Shown here: positions 28,229 through 38,490 of the stretch, one piece after another
How the letters are laid out: every line of letters begins with the position of its first letter
How positions within the stretch are numbered: position 1 is the stretch's first letter
Assembly (NCBI RefSeq): GCF_000429765.1
Contig: NZ_KE386949.1
Span: 386,815-450,814, forward strand
Source of the DNA: Gemmobacter nectariphilus DSM 15620
GTDB taxonomy: Bacteria; Pseudomonadota; Alphaproteobacteria; Rhodobacterales; Rhodobacteraceae
DNA length: 64,000 bases
Reading direction: 5' to 3'
Notes under the pieces: model-generated
What the model was told of the DNA's origin: nothing
Database searches by the model: none
What the model saw: only the letters and a program-made list of their open reading frames with translations
Translations under genes and position numbers: made by a program

Positions 28229-29770
28229 TCAGCCCCGGCGCAGGGCGCTGCGGAAATCTGACAACCGGAAGGCGCCGATCACGAAGCCGATGCCGAAATA
28301 GGCGACAATGCCTGTGCCGCACAACACCGCCAGCGCCGCATAGCGCAGCCCCGCCATGCCCAGCATCGGCCCCAGCGCCACCTGCCCCAGCCACAGCACC
28401 CCGCCCATGGCAACCGAGGCCAGCGCGATCCGCCACACCCGCCCACGCAGCCGCGCATCGGCCCGCGCCTCGTCGCCCATGCCGCGGGTGCCCAGCCACA
28501 GCTGCACCAGCATGAACCAGCCCGAAACCGTGGTGGCCAGCGCGGCAGCAGCAAAGCCGATCAGCGGCATCATCCCCACGGCAAAGGTGACATTCACCAC
28601 CATCGACACGACGGCATAGCGGAACGGGCGGCGCGTATCCTCGCGCGCGTAATACAGCGGTTGCAGCGTCTTTTGCAAAACAAAGGCCGGCAAGCCCAGA
28701 CCATAGATCGCCAGCGCCAGCGCGGTGTTGGCCACATCGTCGGCGCCAAACTCGCCGCGCCCGAACAGCACCGAGATCAGCGGCATGGCCAGCACCACCA
28801 GCGCGACCGCCGCCGGCAGCGTCAGCGCCATCACGAATTCCGTCGCCCGGTTCAGCGAGGCACGCCCGCCATCGGCATCCCCCGCGCGCAGGCGGCGCGA
28901 CAGGTCGGGCAACAGCACGGTGCCCACCGCAATCCCGACCACGCCCAGCGGCAGCTGATAGAGGCGGTCGGCATAGGACAGCCAGGCAACGGCGCCTTCG
29001 GTAAAGCTGGCCACTTGCCGGCCGACCAGCAGGTTGATCTGCACCACCCCGCCTGCCAGCACCGCAGGGGCGGCGATCACCAGCAGGCGCCTCAGCTCTG
29101 GCGTCAGGCGCGGACGGCCCGGCACCAGCGTGAACCCCGCGCGCGAGGCAGAGATCCAGGTAAAGGCGAACTGGGCCACCCCCGTCACCGGCACCGTCCA
29201 GGCCAGCGTCAGCCCCATGTCCCAGCCTGCCCGTTCGGCCAGCAGCATGGCGGCGATGAACATCAGGTTCATCAGCACCGGCACGAACGAGGCCTCGGTG
29301 AAGCGGCCAAAGGCGTTCAGAACGCCCGATAGCAGCGCAACAAGGCTGATGAACAGGATGTAGCAAAACCCGATCCGGCCATACAGCACGGCCAAGGTGA
29401 ACCGCTCGTCCCCGGCAAAGCCGGCGGCCATGGCCCAGACCAGCCAGGGCATGGCCAGCGTGCCAAGGATGGAAAACACCGTCAGCAGCCAGGTCATGCC
29501 GCTGAACGCATCGCGCGCAAAGCCCGCCGCATCCTCGCCCGCTTCAAGCTTCTTGGCGAACATCGGCACAAAGGCCATGTTGAACGCCCCTTCGGCAAAG
29601 AAGCGGCGGAACATGTTGGGCAGCGAAAAGGCGACAAAGAACGCCTCGGCCGCCGGGCCGGCGCCCAGATAGGCGGCCATCATCACATCGCGCGCAAAGC
29701 CTGCGCCGCGTGACACCAGCGTCCATGATCCCACGACCATGGCGGAGCGGATCAGACGGATCGGCTTCAT
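28229..29770 (-). CDS. murJ: Lipid II flippase MurJ (MviN)
   Basis: A 513-residue inner-membrane protein of the MOP superfamily that flips the peptidoglycan precursor lipid II. It has about 14 hydrophobic helices and family signatures near the N-terminus (VSRGAGFARDVMMAAYLGAG, then FRRFFAEGAFNMAFVPMF). Its start overlaps the glnD stop by ATGA, so it is translated with glnD. This glnD-murJ order is common in alphaproteobacteria. Confidence 0.95.
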   Translation of the reverse strand: MKPIRLIRSAMVVGSWTLVSRGAGFARDVMMAAYLGAGPAAEAFFVAFSLPNMFRRFFAEGAFNMAFVPMFAKKLEAGEDAAGFARDAFSGMTWLLTVFSILGTLAMPWLVWAMAAGFAGDERFTLAVLYGRIGFCYILFISLVALLSGVLNAFGRFTEASFVPVLMNLMFIAAMLLAERAGWDMGLTLAWTVPVTGVAQFAFTWISASRAGFTLVPGRPRLTPELRRLLVIAAPAVLAGGVVQINLLVGRQVASFTEGAVAWLSYADRLYQLPLGVVGIAVGTVLLPDLSRRLRAGDADGGRASLNRATEFVMALTLPAAVALVVLAMPLISVLFGRGEFGADDVANTALALAIYGLGLPAFVLQKTLQPLYYAREDTRRPFRYAVVSMVVNVTFAVGMMPLIGFAAAALATTVSGWFMLVQLWLGTRGMGDEARADARLRGRVWRIALASVAMGGVLWLGQVALGPMLGMAGLRYAALAVLCGTGIVAYFGIGFVIGAFRLSDFRSALRRG

Positions 29771-32589
29771 CCCTGTTTCGCGCGTTCCGCGCCTTCGGCG
29801 ATGGCCTGACGCAGTTTCTTTTCCAGCGAATCCTGCCGGGCCTTCTGGTGCAGTTTCAGCCCGAAGGCATCCTTGACATAGAAGCTGTCGACCACCTGCG
29901 CCCCGAAGGTCGCGATCACCGCGCTGGCAATGTAGATGTTGTTCGCCGCAAGGGTCCGGGTCAGATCATACAGCAGGCCCGGCCGGTCGCGGGTATCGAC
30001 CTCGATGATCGTGTAGATGTCGGACCCTTCGTTGTCGAAGGTGATCGTGGTGGGAAAGCGAAAGGCGCGTTCGCGCTTTTTCACCTTGTCGCGGTCCTTC
30101 AGCGCCTCGCGCGCCACGACCTCGCCGCGCAGGGTCTTTTCGATCATCTGGCGCAGGCGCGGCAGGCGGCTGACCTCATAGGGATGGCCATCGGCGTCCT
30201 GGACCCAGAACACGGCCGTGGCATAGCCATCCTTGGACGTATAGGTCCGCGCATCGACGACATTCGCCCCGACCAGCGCCAGCGCGCCGGCCAGACGGCT
30301 GAAGATGCCGGGATGATCCTCCAGCACAAAGGCGGCGCGGGTGGCGTCGTGGCCTTCCTCGGGGTGCAGGTCGATGCGCACCTCGCCCGCCCCGATCCCG
30401 CGCAGCAGCCGGGCAAAGGCGACATGCGTTTCGGTCGGCAGGCCTTGCCAATAGGGGCCATAATGCCGGTCGGTTTCCGCCTTGAGATCGGCGCGCGGCC
30501 AATCGGCCAGCGCATCGCGCAGCGCGCGCTTGGCCTCGTTCTCGCGCATGGACCGGCTGACCGCCTCGAGCCCGTTTTCCAGCGCATCGGCCGTGGCGCC
30601 GTGCAGCTGGCGCAGCAACGTGGCCTTCCAGTTGTTCCAGGTGTTGGGCCCCACCCCGCGGATGTCGCACACCGTCAGCACAGTCAGCAAATCCAGCCGC
30701 TTGCGCGTGCCCACCATGCGGGCAAAGCTGCGCACCGTGCGCGGGTCGGAAATGTCGCGCTTTTGCGCCGTGTCCGACATCAGCAGATGATAGCGGACCA
30801 GCCATTCGACCGTTTCGCAGTCGTCGGCGCTTAGCCCCAGCCGGGGCGCGACACGCCGGGCAATCTGGGCGCCAAGAATGGCGTGATCCTCGGGGCGGCC
30901 CTTGCCGATGTCATGCAGCAGCAGCGCGACATACAGCACCTTGCGGTTCACCCCGGCCTTGAGGATGCCCGAAGACAGCGGGTGTTCCTCGACCAGCTCG
31001 CCGCGCTCGATCCGGTCAAGGATGCTGATGCACTGGATGATGTGCTCGTCCACCGTGTAATGGTGGTAGACGTTGAACTGCATCATCGCGACGATCGGCT
31101 CGAATTCCGGCAAGAACGCCGACAGCGCCCCCAGCTCGTTCATGCGGCGCAGCGCCCGTTCCGGGTTGCCATGCTTGAGCATCAGGTCCAGGAAGATGTG
31201 CTGCGCCTCGGGGTCCTGGCGCATATCTTCGTCGATCAGATGCAGGTTCGCGGTGACCAGCCGCATGGCGTCCGGGTGGATCAGCAGGCCGGTGCGCAAC
31301 CCTTCGTCGAAAAGCCGCAGCAGGTTCAGCTTGTCGGCGATGAATTCGGCAGGTTCCGCCACCGTCAGCCGGCCATGCAGCACCTTGTAGCCCGGCCGCA
31401 CCTTGCGGCGCCGTTTCAGCAGCCCTTCGAGCAGCGGGGCCTTCTTGACGTGGCGCGCTTCAAGAGCGGTCAGGAAGATGCGGGTCAGCTCGCCGACGCG
31501 GGTGGCGTGGCGGAAATAGTCCTGCATGAAATGCTCGACAGCCCGGCGCCCGCCGGTGTCTTCATAGCCCATCCGCTCGGCCACCTCGACCTGCATGTCG
31601 AAGGTCAGCTGGTCCATCGCCCGGCCGGCGATGTAATGCAGATGGCAGCGCACCGACCACAGGAAGGTTTCGGCCGCACGAAAGCGGTAATATTCCTCGG
31701 GCGTGAACAGACCATGCTGCACCAGCCCTGCGGCGCTTTCCGATCCGTGCAGGTATTTGCCGATCCAGTAGAGCGTCTGCAGATCGCGCAGCCCGCCCTT
31801 GCCTTCCTTGACGTTGGGCTCCAGCACATAGCGCTGGCCGCCTTGCTTGCGGTGGCGCTCGGCGCGCTCGGACAGTTTCGCCTCGATGAATTGCGGGGCG
31901 GTCGAGGCGAACAGCTCTTTTTGCAGCAGCAGGTGAAGCTCTTGCGAAAGCCCCTTGTCGCCGGTGATATAGCGCCGCTCCAGCAAGGCGGTGCGGATCG
32001 TCATGTCCTCATGCGCAAGGCGCAGGCAGTCCTTGATGGTGCGGCTGGCATGGCCGACCTTGAGCCGCAGATCCCACAGCATGTACAGCATGGATTCGAT
32101 CACGCTTTCCGCCCATGGCGTGATCTTCCAGGGGGTCAGGAACAGCAGATCCACATCGGAATGCGGGGCCATTTCGGCCCGGCCATAGCCGCCCACGGCC
32201 AGGACCGACAGGCGCTCGGCCATGGTGGGCACCGGCACCGGGTGCAGCTGGGTGGTTGCCATCTCGAAGGCGGCGCTGACCAGCAGATCGGTCAGCAGCG
32301 ATTGCGCGCCGACCAGCCCCCGCGCCGCGCGCGGGGCGGCGGCAAAGGCCTCGGCCAGCCGGGCATTGCCCTGGGCCTGGGCCTGCGCCAGATGGCGCAC
32401 CACGACCGCACGGCGCGCCGGGGCATCGGCCCCCGCAGTGCCGGCCAGATCGGACAGGATCGCGGCACGCAGCGCTGCCGAATCGATCAGATCTTCGGCA
32501 GCGCAGGGATTGCGGTTGTCATCGGACAGGATCAGCGGCAGGCGGGGTTCAGAACCCGGCGCCGCCGAAGCTTCTTGGGGCAGGATCAA
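29767..32589 (-). CDS. glnD: Bifunctional uridylyltransferase/uridylyl-removing enzyme
   Basis: The nitrogen sensor that uridylylates and de-uridylylates PII proteins in response to glutamine. The 940 residues show the nucleotidyltransferase site GGYGRAEMAPHSDVDLLFL, a GlnD-specific linker, the HD hydrolase motif LLHDIGKGRPEDH, and two C-terminal ACT domains. The ATG at 32589 lies 41 bases inside the end of the preceding lipoprotein gene, on the same strand. That overlap is long but keeps family length. murJ follows with a 4-base overlap. Confidence 0.95.
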   Translation of the reverse strand: MILPQEASAAPGSEPRLPLILSDDNRNPCAAEDLIDSAALRAAILSDLAGTAGADAPARRAVVVRHLAQAQAQGNARLAEAFAAAPRAARGLVGAQSLLTDLLVSAAFEMATTQLHPVPVPTMAERLSVLAVGGYGRAEMAPHSDVDLLFLTPWKITPWAESVIESMLYMLWDLRLKVGHASRTIKDCLRLAHEDMTIRTALLERRYITGDKGLSQELHLLLQKELFASTAPQFIEAKLSERAERHRKQGGQRYVLEPNVKEGKGGLRDLQTLYWIGKYLHGSESAAGLVQHGLFTPEEYYRFRAAETFLWSVRCHLHYIAGRAMDQLTFDMQVEVAERMGYEDTGGRRAVEHFMQDYFRHATRVGELTRIFLTALEARHVKKAPLLEGLLKRRRKVRPGYKVLHGRLTVAEPAEFIADKLNLLRLFDEGLRTGLLIHPDAMRLVTANLHLIDEDMRQDPEAQHIFLDLMLKHGNPERALRRMNELGALSAFLPEFEPIVAMMQFNVYHHYTVDEHIIQCISILDRIERGELVEEHPLSSGILKAGVNRKVLYVALLLHDIGKGRPEDHAILGAQIARRVAPRLGLSADDCETVEWLVRYHLLMSDTAQKRDISDPRTVRSFARMVGTRKRLDLLTVLTVCDIRGVGPNTWNNWKATLLRQLHGATADALENGLEAVSRSMRENEAKRALRDALADWPRADLKAETDRHYGPYWQGLPTETHVAFARLLRGIGAGEVRIDLHPEEGHDATRAAFVLEDHPGIFSRLAGALALVGANVVDARTYTSKDGYATAVFWVQDADGHPYEVSRLPRLRQMIEKTLRGEVVAREALKDRDKVKKRERAFRFPTTITFDNEGSDIYTIIEVDTRDRPGLLYDLTRTLAANNIYIASAVIATFGAQVVDSFYVKDAFGLKLHQKARQDSLEKKLRQAIAEGAERAKQG

Positions 32590-33724
32590 TCACGACCACC
32601 TGTCTGTTGCGGACCTCGGCCACCGCCAGCGCCCGTTCGTTGGTGCCGTCGGATTTGAGGCGGAATACCCCGCTGACCCCGGCAAAGCCAGAGGATTGCG
32701 TCAGCGAAGCGCCCGACAGCGCATCGCTGCGCCCCGACCGCACCAGCGCCCCGACAGCCGCGATCCCGTCATAGGCAAGGCCCGCGATCGGATGCGGTGC
32801 CGCGCCGTAAGCCGCCTGATAGCGCGCCTGGAAGGCCTGATACAGCGCCGGGTCCGGCAGCGCGAACCAGCCGCCCTGCACCCCCGGCAGCGCCAGCGTG
32901 GCCTGCGGGATGTCCCAGCGGGTCAGGCCGAGATAGCGCGCCTGTTCCGGCGAAAGCCCCTGATCGCGCAGCATCTGCGTCATCAAGGGCAGCGATCCGG
33001 CAGTGTCGGCGGTAAAGAACAGCGCATCCGCACCCGTCGCACGGGCATTGGCCACGATCTGCGGCGCGGCCTGGATCACCTCGTTCTGACCGAAGGCATA
33101 GCCCATGGTGGACACCAGCGTCGCCCCCGAGCCCGAGATGGCACGGGTGATGGCGGCGCGGCCGATCTCGCCGGCCGGGGTCTGCTCGTGGACGATCATC
33201 ACCCGGCGCTGGCCCTGACGCGCCGAATAGCGCACAAGACGATTGGCCGTGTTTTCAAAGGTCGGGCCAAGGACGAAGACATTCGCCCCGGCAATGTCCG
33301 TGTTGTTCGAGAAGCTGAGCACGTTCACGCCCTGCGCGGCAACCGCGACGCCAGCCGCGTTCGCCTCTTGCGCAAAGACCGGCCCGAGGATGATCTTGGC
33401 CCCGTCGGCAACGGCACGCTGAGCGATCGCCCCGGCTTCGGACGCCTGACCCGACGTATGGTAGACCCGCAAGTCGATGCGCACGCCGCCCAGATCGGAA
33501 ATCGCCAGCCGCGCGGCATTTTCCAGCGACTGGGCAAGCAGCTGATCGGTCTGCTGCCCGGACCCGCCGGGCACCATCAGGGCAACCGGCACCGGCGCAC
33601 CCGTGTCGATCGCCGGACCCGTCGCCGACATCCCGACAGGTTCGCAGGCGGCAAGCGCAAGGGCGGTCAGGGCAAACCCTACTCGGCCCAGCGACTTGCG
33701 GGCACGGTGCAAAACGGCGATCAT
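32549..33724 (-). CDS. Penicillin-binding protein activator / periplasmic-binding-fold lipoprotein
   Basis: A 391-residue lipoprotein with the lipobox LAAC near residue 26. The remainder has the Peripla_BP_6 fold (VALMVPGGSG, ILGPVFAQEANA, VNVLSFSNNTD, GLAYDGIAAVGAL). Relatives are annotated as LpoA-like activators of penicillin-binding proteins or as branched-chain amino-acid-binding proteins. It should sit in the periplasm facing peptidoglycan or the outer membrane. The gene leads a leftward group with glnD and murJ, and is divergent from rsmI. The exact partner is unproven. Confidence 0.85.
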   Translation of the reverse strand: MIAVLHRARKSLGRVGFALTALALAACEPVGMSATGPAIDTGAPVPVALMVPGGSGQQTDQLLAQSLENAARLAISDLGGVRIDLRVYHTSGQASEAGAIAQRAVADGAKIILGPVFAQEANAAGVAVAAQGVNVLSFSNNTDIAGANVFVLGPTFENTANRLVRYSARQGQRRVMIVHEQTPAGEIGRAAITRAISGSGATLVSTMGYAFGQNEVIQAAPQIVANARATGADALFFTADTAGSLPLMTQMLRDQGLSPEQARYLGLTRWDIPQATLALPGVQGGWFALPDPALYQAFQARYQAAYGAAPHPIAGLAYDGIAAVGALVRSGRSDALSGASLTQSSGFAGVSGVFRLKSDGTNERALAVAEVRNRQVVVIDPAPRSFGGAGF

Positions 33725-33811
33725 CTATACTCCCCCGGGGTAATGCGGTCGGTACCCGGAGCCTAGGCGCTTCCGGCTGCGAAGTAAACTTGCCACGACC
33801 GGAAGGACAGC

Positions 33812-34699
33812 ATGACTGACGACATTCCGCCCAGCCGCGCCGGAGCGCGAAAGCCCGAACCCGGCCTGCATCTGGTGGCAACGCCCATTGGCGCGGCCCG
33901 GGATATCACGCTGCGCGCGCTGGATATTCTGGCCGGTGCCGACGTTCTGGCCGCCGAAGATACCCGCACGCTGCGCCATCTGATGGAAATCCACGGCATC
34001 CCGGTCGCCGGCCGTCCGCTGATCGCCTATCACGACCACAACGGCGATGTTGCGCGGCCTCGGATTCTGGCGGCGCTGGCCGAAGGGAAATCGGTTGCCT
34101 ATGCCTCCGAGGCCGGAACCCCGCTGGTTGCCGACCCCGGCATGAAACTGGCGCGCGAGACCATCGCCGCAGGGCACCGTGTTCTTGCCGCCCCCGGCCC
34201 CTCGGCCGTGCTGGCCGCCCTCAGCGTTGCCGGCCTGCCCACCGACCGCTTCCTGTTCGCCGGCTTCCCGCCTGCAAGCGCAGGGGCGCGGCGCAGCTGG
34301 ATGACCGAGCTGGCCGCAATCCCCGCAACGCTGGTGATCTACGAAAGCCCGAAACGCGTTAGCCGAACATTAGGGGAATTGCGCGAGATTATGGGGGGAT
34401 CACGCATGGCTGCGGTGTGCCGGGAACTGACCAAACGATTCGAGGATGTAACCCGGGGGACGCTGGCAGACCTTGCTGATCGCTTTGCAGGGCAAGAACC
34501 CAAGGGGGAAATCGTCCTGGTGATCGACCGAGGCGCCGAAATCGTGGCGACCGAGGCGGATGTGGAACTGGCGCTGGCAGGCGCGCTTGCAGCGCCTGGT
34601 GCCCGGATCAAGGAGGTCGCGGCAGAGGTTGCGACGCGCTTTGGCCTGGCACGGCGCGATGTCTATCAGATGGCCTTGCGGGTGGCCGAGCGGGAGTAG
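33812..34699 (+). CDS. rsmI: 16S rRNA (cytidine-1402-2'-O)-methyltransferase
   Basis: A 295-residue SAM-dependent methyltransferase of the tetrapyrrole-methylase fold that modifies C1402 in the ribosomal P-site. Landmarks are LHLVATPIGAARDITLRAL, AAEDTRTLRHL, SEAGTPLVADPG and APGPSAVLAAL. The yraN gene starts five bases after its stop, the usual partner in many bacteria. It is divergent from the PBP-activator gene. Confidence 0.96.
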   Translation: MTDDIPPSRAGARKPEPGLHLVATPIGAARDITLRALDILAGADVLAAEDTRTLRHLMEIHGIPVAGRPLIAYHDHNGDVARPRILAALAEGKSVAYASEAGTPLVADPGMKLARETIAAGHRVLAAPGPSAVLAALSVAGLPTDRFLFAGFPPASAGARRSWMTELAAIPATLVIYESPKRVSRTLGELREIMGGSRMAAVCRELTKRFEDVTRGTLADLADRFAGQEPKGEIVLVIDRGAEIVATEADVELALAGALAAPGARIKEVAAEVATRFGLARRDVYQMALRVAERE

Positions 34700-34704
34700 A
34701 CGGA

Positions 34705-35058
34705 ATGGGCGGACTTGTCGGGTATCTTTCGGGTGTCGCTGCCGAAGGTGCGGTGGAACAGCATTACGAACGCGCGGGCCGCGCCATTGCCGCCCGGCGC
34801 TGGCGCGGCCGCTGGGGTGAAATCGACCTGATCGCGCGGGATGGCGAAACGGTGGTCTTCATCGAGGTCAAGAAGGCCTCGACCCATGCCCGCGCGGCGG
34901 AACGGCTTGGCCCCCGGCAGGTGCGGCGCATCTGGGCTGCGGCGACGGAATTTCTGGACGGTGAGCCGCGCGGCGGGCTGACCGACGTGCGGTTTGACGT
35001 GGCCTTGGTCGATTCGCTTGGCCGCGTCGAAATACGCGAGAATGCTTATGCTGCATGA
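34705..35058 (+). CDS. yraN: YraN/UPF0102 family protein
   Basis: A 117-residue protein of the UPF0102 family with a restriction-nuclease-like fold: [20 protein letters not shown] carries the typical E..D...E.K set. The function is unknown; a nuclease role in DNA repair has been proposed for the fold. It lies between rsmI and gshB in the same direction and is probably co-transcribed with rsmI. Confidence 0.9.
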   Translation: MGGLVGYLSGVAAEGAVEQHYERAGRAIAARRWRGRWGEIDLIARDGETVVFIEVKKASTHARAAERLGPRQVRRIWAAATEFLDGEPRGGLTDVRFDVALVDSLGRVEIRENAYAA

Positions 35059-35120
35059 GGCTTCCTTGCATCGCCCCGCAGGCTGGACCATCTAGGTGCA
35101 GGCGCATTGCGGAGGGAACG

Positions 35121-36065
35121 ATGAAGGTAGCCTTGCAGATGGACCCGATCGGGTCGGTCAACATTGATGCGGACAGCACGTTCCGCATCGGCCTGGAGGC
35201 TCAGGCGCGGGGGCATTCCCTGTTCTATTACACGCCCGACCGGCTGGCGTTTTCCGAAGGGCGCGTCATCGCGCGTGGCTGGCCGATCGAGTTGCGCAAG
35301 GTCAAGGGCGATCATGTGACCTTTGGCCCCGAGACCGAGGTCGATCTGGGCGAGTTCGATGTGGTCTGGCTGCGGCAGGACCCGCCTTTTGACATGGGCT
35401 ACATCACCACGACCCATATCCTCGAGATGATCCATCCGCGGACGCTGGTGGTGAACGATCCGTTCTGGGTCCGCAACAGCCCCGAAAAGCTGCTGGTGCT
35501 GCGCTTTGCCGACCTGACACCGCCCACCACGATCGCGCGCGATCTGGCGACGATCCGGGCCTTCAAGCAAAAGCATGGCGATATCATCCTCAAGCCGCTT
35601 TATGGCAATGGCGGCGCGGGCGTGTTCCGTCTGGACGAGAACGACCGCAACCTCTCGTCGCTCTATGAGCTGTTCACCAGCATGAGCCGCGAGCCGATGA
35701 TCGTGCAGAAATTCCTGCCGGCGGTGTCCAAGGGGGACAAGCGGGTGATTCTGGTCGATGGCGAGCCGGTGGGCGCGATCAACCGGGTGCCTCAGGCGGG
35801 CGAGACGCGGTCCAACATGCATGTCGGTGGCCGGCCCGAGCCGGTGGGCCTGACCGATCGTGACCGCGAGATCTGCGCCCGTATCGGGCCGGTCCTGCGC
35901 GACAAGGGGCAGGTCTTCGTTGGCATCGACGTGATCGGCGACTGGCTGACCGAGATCAACGTGACCTCGCCCACGGGCATCCAGGAATTGGAACGGTTCG
36001 ACGGCACCAACACCGCCGCGCTGATCTGGCAGGCGATCGAGGCGAAGCGGGCCGCGCAAGCGTGA
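35121..36065 (+). CDS. gshB: Glutathione synthetase
   Basis: Joins gamma-glutamylcysteine and glycine with ATP to make glutathione. The 314 residues carry the N-terminal [20 protein letters not shown], the ATP-grasp parts [14 protein letters not shown] and [19 protein letters not shown], and the C-terminal [19 protein letters not shown]. The start is fixed by GGAGGG at 35111-35116, four bases before ATG 35121. It is coupled to the downstream esterase by a GTGA overlap. Confidence 0.96.
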   Translation: MKVALQMDPIGSVNIDADSTFRIGLEAQARGHSLFYYTPDRLAFSEGRVIARGWPIELRKVKGDHVTFGPETEVDLGEFDVVWLRQDPPFDMGYITTTHILEMIHPRTLVVNDPFWVRNSPEKLLVLRFADLTPPTTIARDLATIRAFKQKHGDIILKPLYGNGGAGVFRLDENDRNLSSLYELFTSMSREPMIVQKFLPAVSKGDKRVILVDGEPVGAINRVPQAGETRSNMHVGGRPEPVGLTDRDREICARIGPVLRDKGQVFVGIDVIGDWLTEINVTSPTGIQELERFDGTNTAALIWQAIEAKRAAQA

Positions 36066-36964
36066 GCCGCCGGCTGGAGCTGCTGCGCCTGGTCCTGCGG
36101 CGGCTTGCCCGGCCCCGCATGGCGCGTGTGGCAACTCCGGCTGAAGCGCGCCGCCAATTTCGGCGGGGGGCGCGGCTTTTCGCGGCGCCGCCCTTCCTGC
36201 TGCATCAGACCGCCGGTGCGCCCTTGCACCGGATCACCGCCGGGCCAGTATCAGAGGCGGCGGTGATCTTGTGGTTCCATGGCGGGGCCTACATGGTTGG
36301 CGGCCCCGAAACCCATGCCGCCATGCTGGGCCGACTGTCCCGGCTTTCCCGGCTGGCGGTGGTGGCCGTGGACTATGCCAAGGCGCCCGAGCACCCTGCC
36401 CCCGCCGCGTTCGAGGAGGCAAGGGCCGCCCATGCCGCCTTGATGGATCAGGGCTGGCAGCCATCGCAGATCGTGCTGGGGGGCGACAGTGCCGGGGGCG
36501 GTCTGGCGCTGGCGCTGCTGGCCGATCTGTGCGCGCGCGATCTGCAACCGGCCTGTTGCATCGCGTTTTCCCCATGGACCGACATGACGCTGTCGGGCGC
36601 CAGCCTGCGCACGAATGCCGCGCGCGACCCGCTGCTGCCTGTCAGCCGGATCGAGGAGGCGCGCGCCTATGTCCTGGGCGCTCTGGCCCCGGACGATCCG
36701 CGCATCTCACCGCTGCACGCGCAATTCCATGCCCCGCCCCCGGTGCTGATCCAGGTTGGCAGCGACGAGATCCTGCTGGACGACTCGCGGCGCATGGCCG
36801 AGCGGCTGCGCGCCGCTGGCGGCGAGGTCACGCTGGAGGAATGGCCCCGCGCCCCGCATGTCTGGCAGATGTTCGACGGCTGGATCCCCGAGGCGCGGGC
36901 CGCGCTGAAGATCGCCGCAGGCTTTGCCGCCCGTCACGCCGGCACCCCGATTGCCAGCCGGTAG
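36062..36964 (+). CDS. Alpha/beta hydrolase of the hormone-sensitive-lipase family
   Basis: A 300-residue cytoplasmic esterase. The oxyanion motif is in [12 protein letters not shown], the nucleophile elbow is GGDSAGGG, and the acid and His lie in GSDEILLDD and APHVWQM. It uses a GTG start overlapping the gshB stop. Its last 31 bases overlap the end of the opposing comM gene, so the two transcripts converge inside both coding ends. Substrate unknown. Confidence 0.9.
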   Translation: MSRRLELLRLVLRRLARPRMARVATPAEARRQFRRGARLFAAPPFLLHQTAGAPLHRITAGPVSEAAVILWFHGGAYMVGGPETHAAMLGRLSRLSRLAVVAVDYAKAPEHPAPAAFEEARAAHAALMDQGWQPSQIVLGGDSAGGGLALALLADLCARDLQPACCIAFSPWTDMTLSGASLRTNAARDPLLPVSRIEEARAYVLGALAPDDPRISPLHAQFHAPPPVLIQVGSDEILLDDSRRMAERLRAAGGEVTLEEWPRAPHVWQMFDGWIPEARAALKIAAGFAARHAGTPIASR

Positions 36965-38460
36965 CCGACCGCCTCGGCCACATGCGGCAGCCGAACGTCG
37001 GCTGATCCGTCCAGATCAGCAATGGTGCGCGCCACCCGCAGGACACGGTGATAGCCGCGCGCCGACAGGTGGAACCGCTCGGCCACCCGCACCAGCAGGG
37101 CCTTGCCTTCGGCATCCGGGGTGGCGATCTGTTCCAGCAGCGCGCCTTCGGCATCGGCATTCACCCGAACCGCCGGATGATCGGCAAAACGGGCCGCCTG
37201 CACCGCGCGCGCGGCCTCGACACGGGCCGCCACAACGGCCGAGCTGTCGCCCGAGGGCGGCAGGTCCAGATCGGCAAAGGCGACTGGCGGCACCTCGAGC
37301 CGCAGATCGAAACGGTCGATCAGCGGGCCCGAGATGCGGCCAAGATAATCCTCGCCGCAACCCGGGGCGCGGGAACAGGCGCGGGCGGCATCGGCCAGAT
37401 GGCCGCAGCGGCAGGGATTGGCCGCCGCCACCAGCAGGAAACGGCAGGGATAGCGCACATGGGCATTCGCGCGCGACACCATGACATCGCCGGTTTCGAT
37501 TGGCTGGCGCAGGGTTTCCAGCACCGGGCGGGGGAATTCCGGCAGCTCGTCCAGGAAGAGCACCCCGTTATGGGCCAGCGACACCTCGCCCGGTTTCGCC
37601 CCCCGACCGCCCCCGATGATTGCCGCCATCGAGGCGGTGTGATGCGGCTCGCGGTAGGGACGTGCGCGGCTGATCCCGCCATCCGAGAGCAGCCCGGCCA
37701 GCGAATGAATCATCGAGGTTTCCAGCGCCTCGACCGGCGAGAGCGGCGGCAAGATACCCGGCAGCCGCGCCGCCAGCATCGACTTGCCCGAACCGGGCGA
37801 GCCGACCATCATCAGGTGATGCCGCCCCGCCGCCGCAATTTCCAGCGCGCGCTTGGCCCGCTCCTGCCCCTTGACGTCGCGCAGATCGCGATGCGAGGGC
37901 GGGCGCGCAACCTCGCCGGCCGTGGCGGCGGGCAAGGCGATCTGGCCCGTGAAATGGCGCAGCACCTCGGCCAGCGTGCCGGCGCCCAGCACATGGGCCG
38001 CGCCAACCCAGGCCGCCTCGGCCCCGCAGGCGCGCGGGCAGATCAGGGTCTTCTCGGCCTCGGCCGCCGCCAGCGCGGCGGGCAGCGCCCCCAGCACCGG
38101 CACAAGCCGGCCATCCAGCGCCAGCTCGCCTAGCGCAACTGCCCCCTCGGCAGCCTCTTTCGGCACGATGTCCAGCTCGGCCAGCAGCGCAAGCGCAATG
38201 GCAAGGTCGAAATGCGAGCCCTCCTTCGGCAGGTCTGCCGGAGACAGGTTGATCGTCACCCGTTTGGACGGCAGCGCGATGGACAGCGCATTCAGCGCCG
38301 CCTTGACCCGTTCGCGCGCCTCGGACACCGCCTTGTCGGGCAGGCCGACGACCGCAAATCCCGGCATCCCCGGCACGGCGGCGCATTGCACCTCGACCAG
38401 ACGCGCCTCGACCCCTTCGAAGGCCACCGTAAAGGTCTTGGCCACCATCTTGCGCCCCAT
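36934..38460 (-). CDS. comM: ComM/YifB-family Mg-chelatase-like AAA+ ATPase
   Basis: A 508-residue AAA+ protein. The N-terminal part (VEARLVEVQCAAVPGMPGF) is a Lon-protease-like fold. Walker A is GSPGSGKSML, Walker B LFLDELPEF, and a Cys-rich insert (CRCGHLADAARAC) and winged C-terminus follow. ComM is a hexameric helicase aiding branch migration in natural transformation, and in Rhodobacter it is needed for gene-transfer-agent uptake under CtrA control. CtrA-type motifs lie directly upstream (38466-38506). The start may be ATG 38460 or 38448. Confidence 0.93.
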   Translation of the reverse strand: MGRKMVAKTFTVAFEGVEARLVEVQCAAVPGMPGFAVVGLPDKAVSEARERVKAALNALSIALPSKRVTINLSPADLPKEGSHFDLAIALALLAELDIVPKEAAEGAVALGELALDGRLVPVLGALPAALAAAEAEKTLICPRACGAEAAWVGAAHVLGAGTLAEVLRHFTGQIALPAATAGEVARPPSHRDLRDVKGQERAKRALEIAAAGRHHLMMVGSPGSGKSMLAARLPGILPPLSPVEALETSMIHSLAGLLSDGGISRARPYREPHHTASMAAIIGGGRGAKPGEVSLAHNGVLFLDELPEFPRPVLETLRQPIETGDVMVSRANAHVRYPCRFLLVAAANPCRCGHLADAARACSRAPGCGEDYLGRISGPLIDRFDLRLEVPPVAFADLDLPPSGDSSAVVAARVEAARAVQAARFADHPAVRVNADAEGALLEQIATPDAEGKALLVRVAERFHLSARGYHRVLRVARTIADLDGSADVRLPHVAEAVGYRLAIGVPA

Positions 38461-38465
38461 ACCCA

Positions 38466-38473
38466 ATGGTTAA
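38466..38473 (-). promoter_or_regulatory. CtrA-type 8-mer upstream of comM
   Basis: The minus strand reads TTAACCAT, one of two CtrA-associated motifs described in Caulobacter, six bases before the comM start. A TTAA-N7 site lies 18 bases further upstream. Confidence 0.4.
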
Positions 38474-38490
38474 CGGGTAAGCCGGAATGG

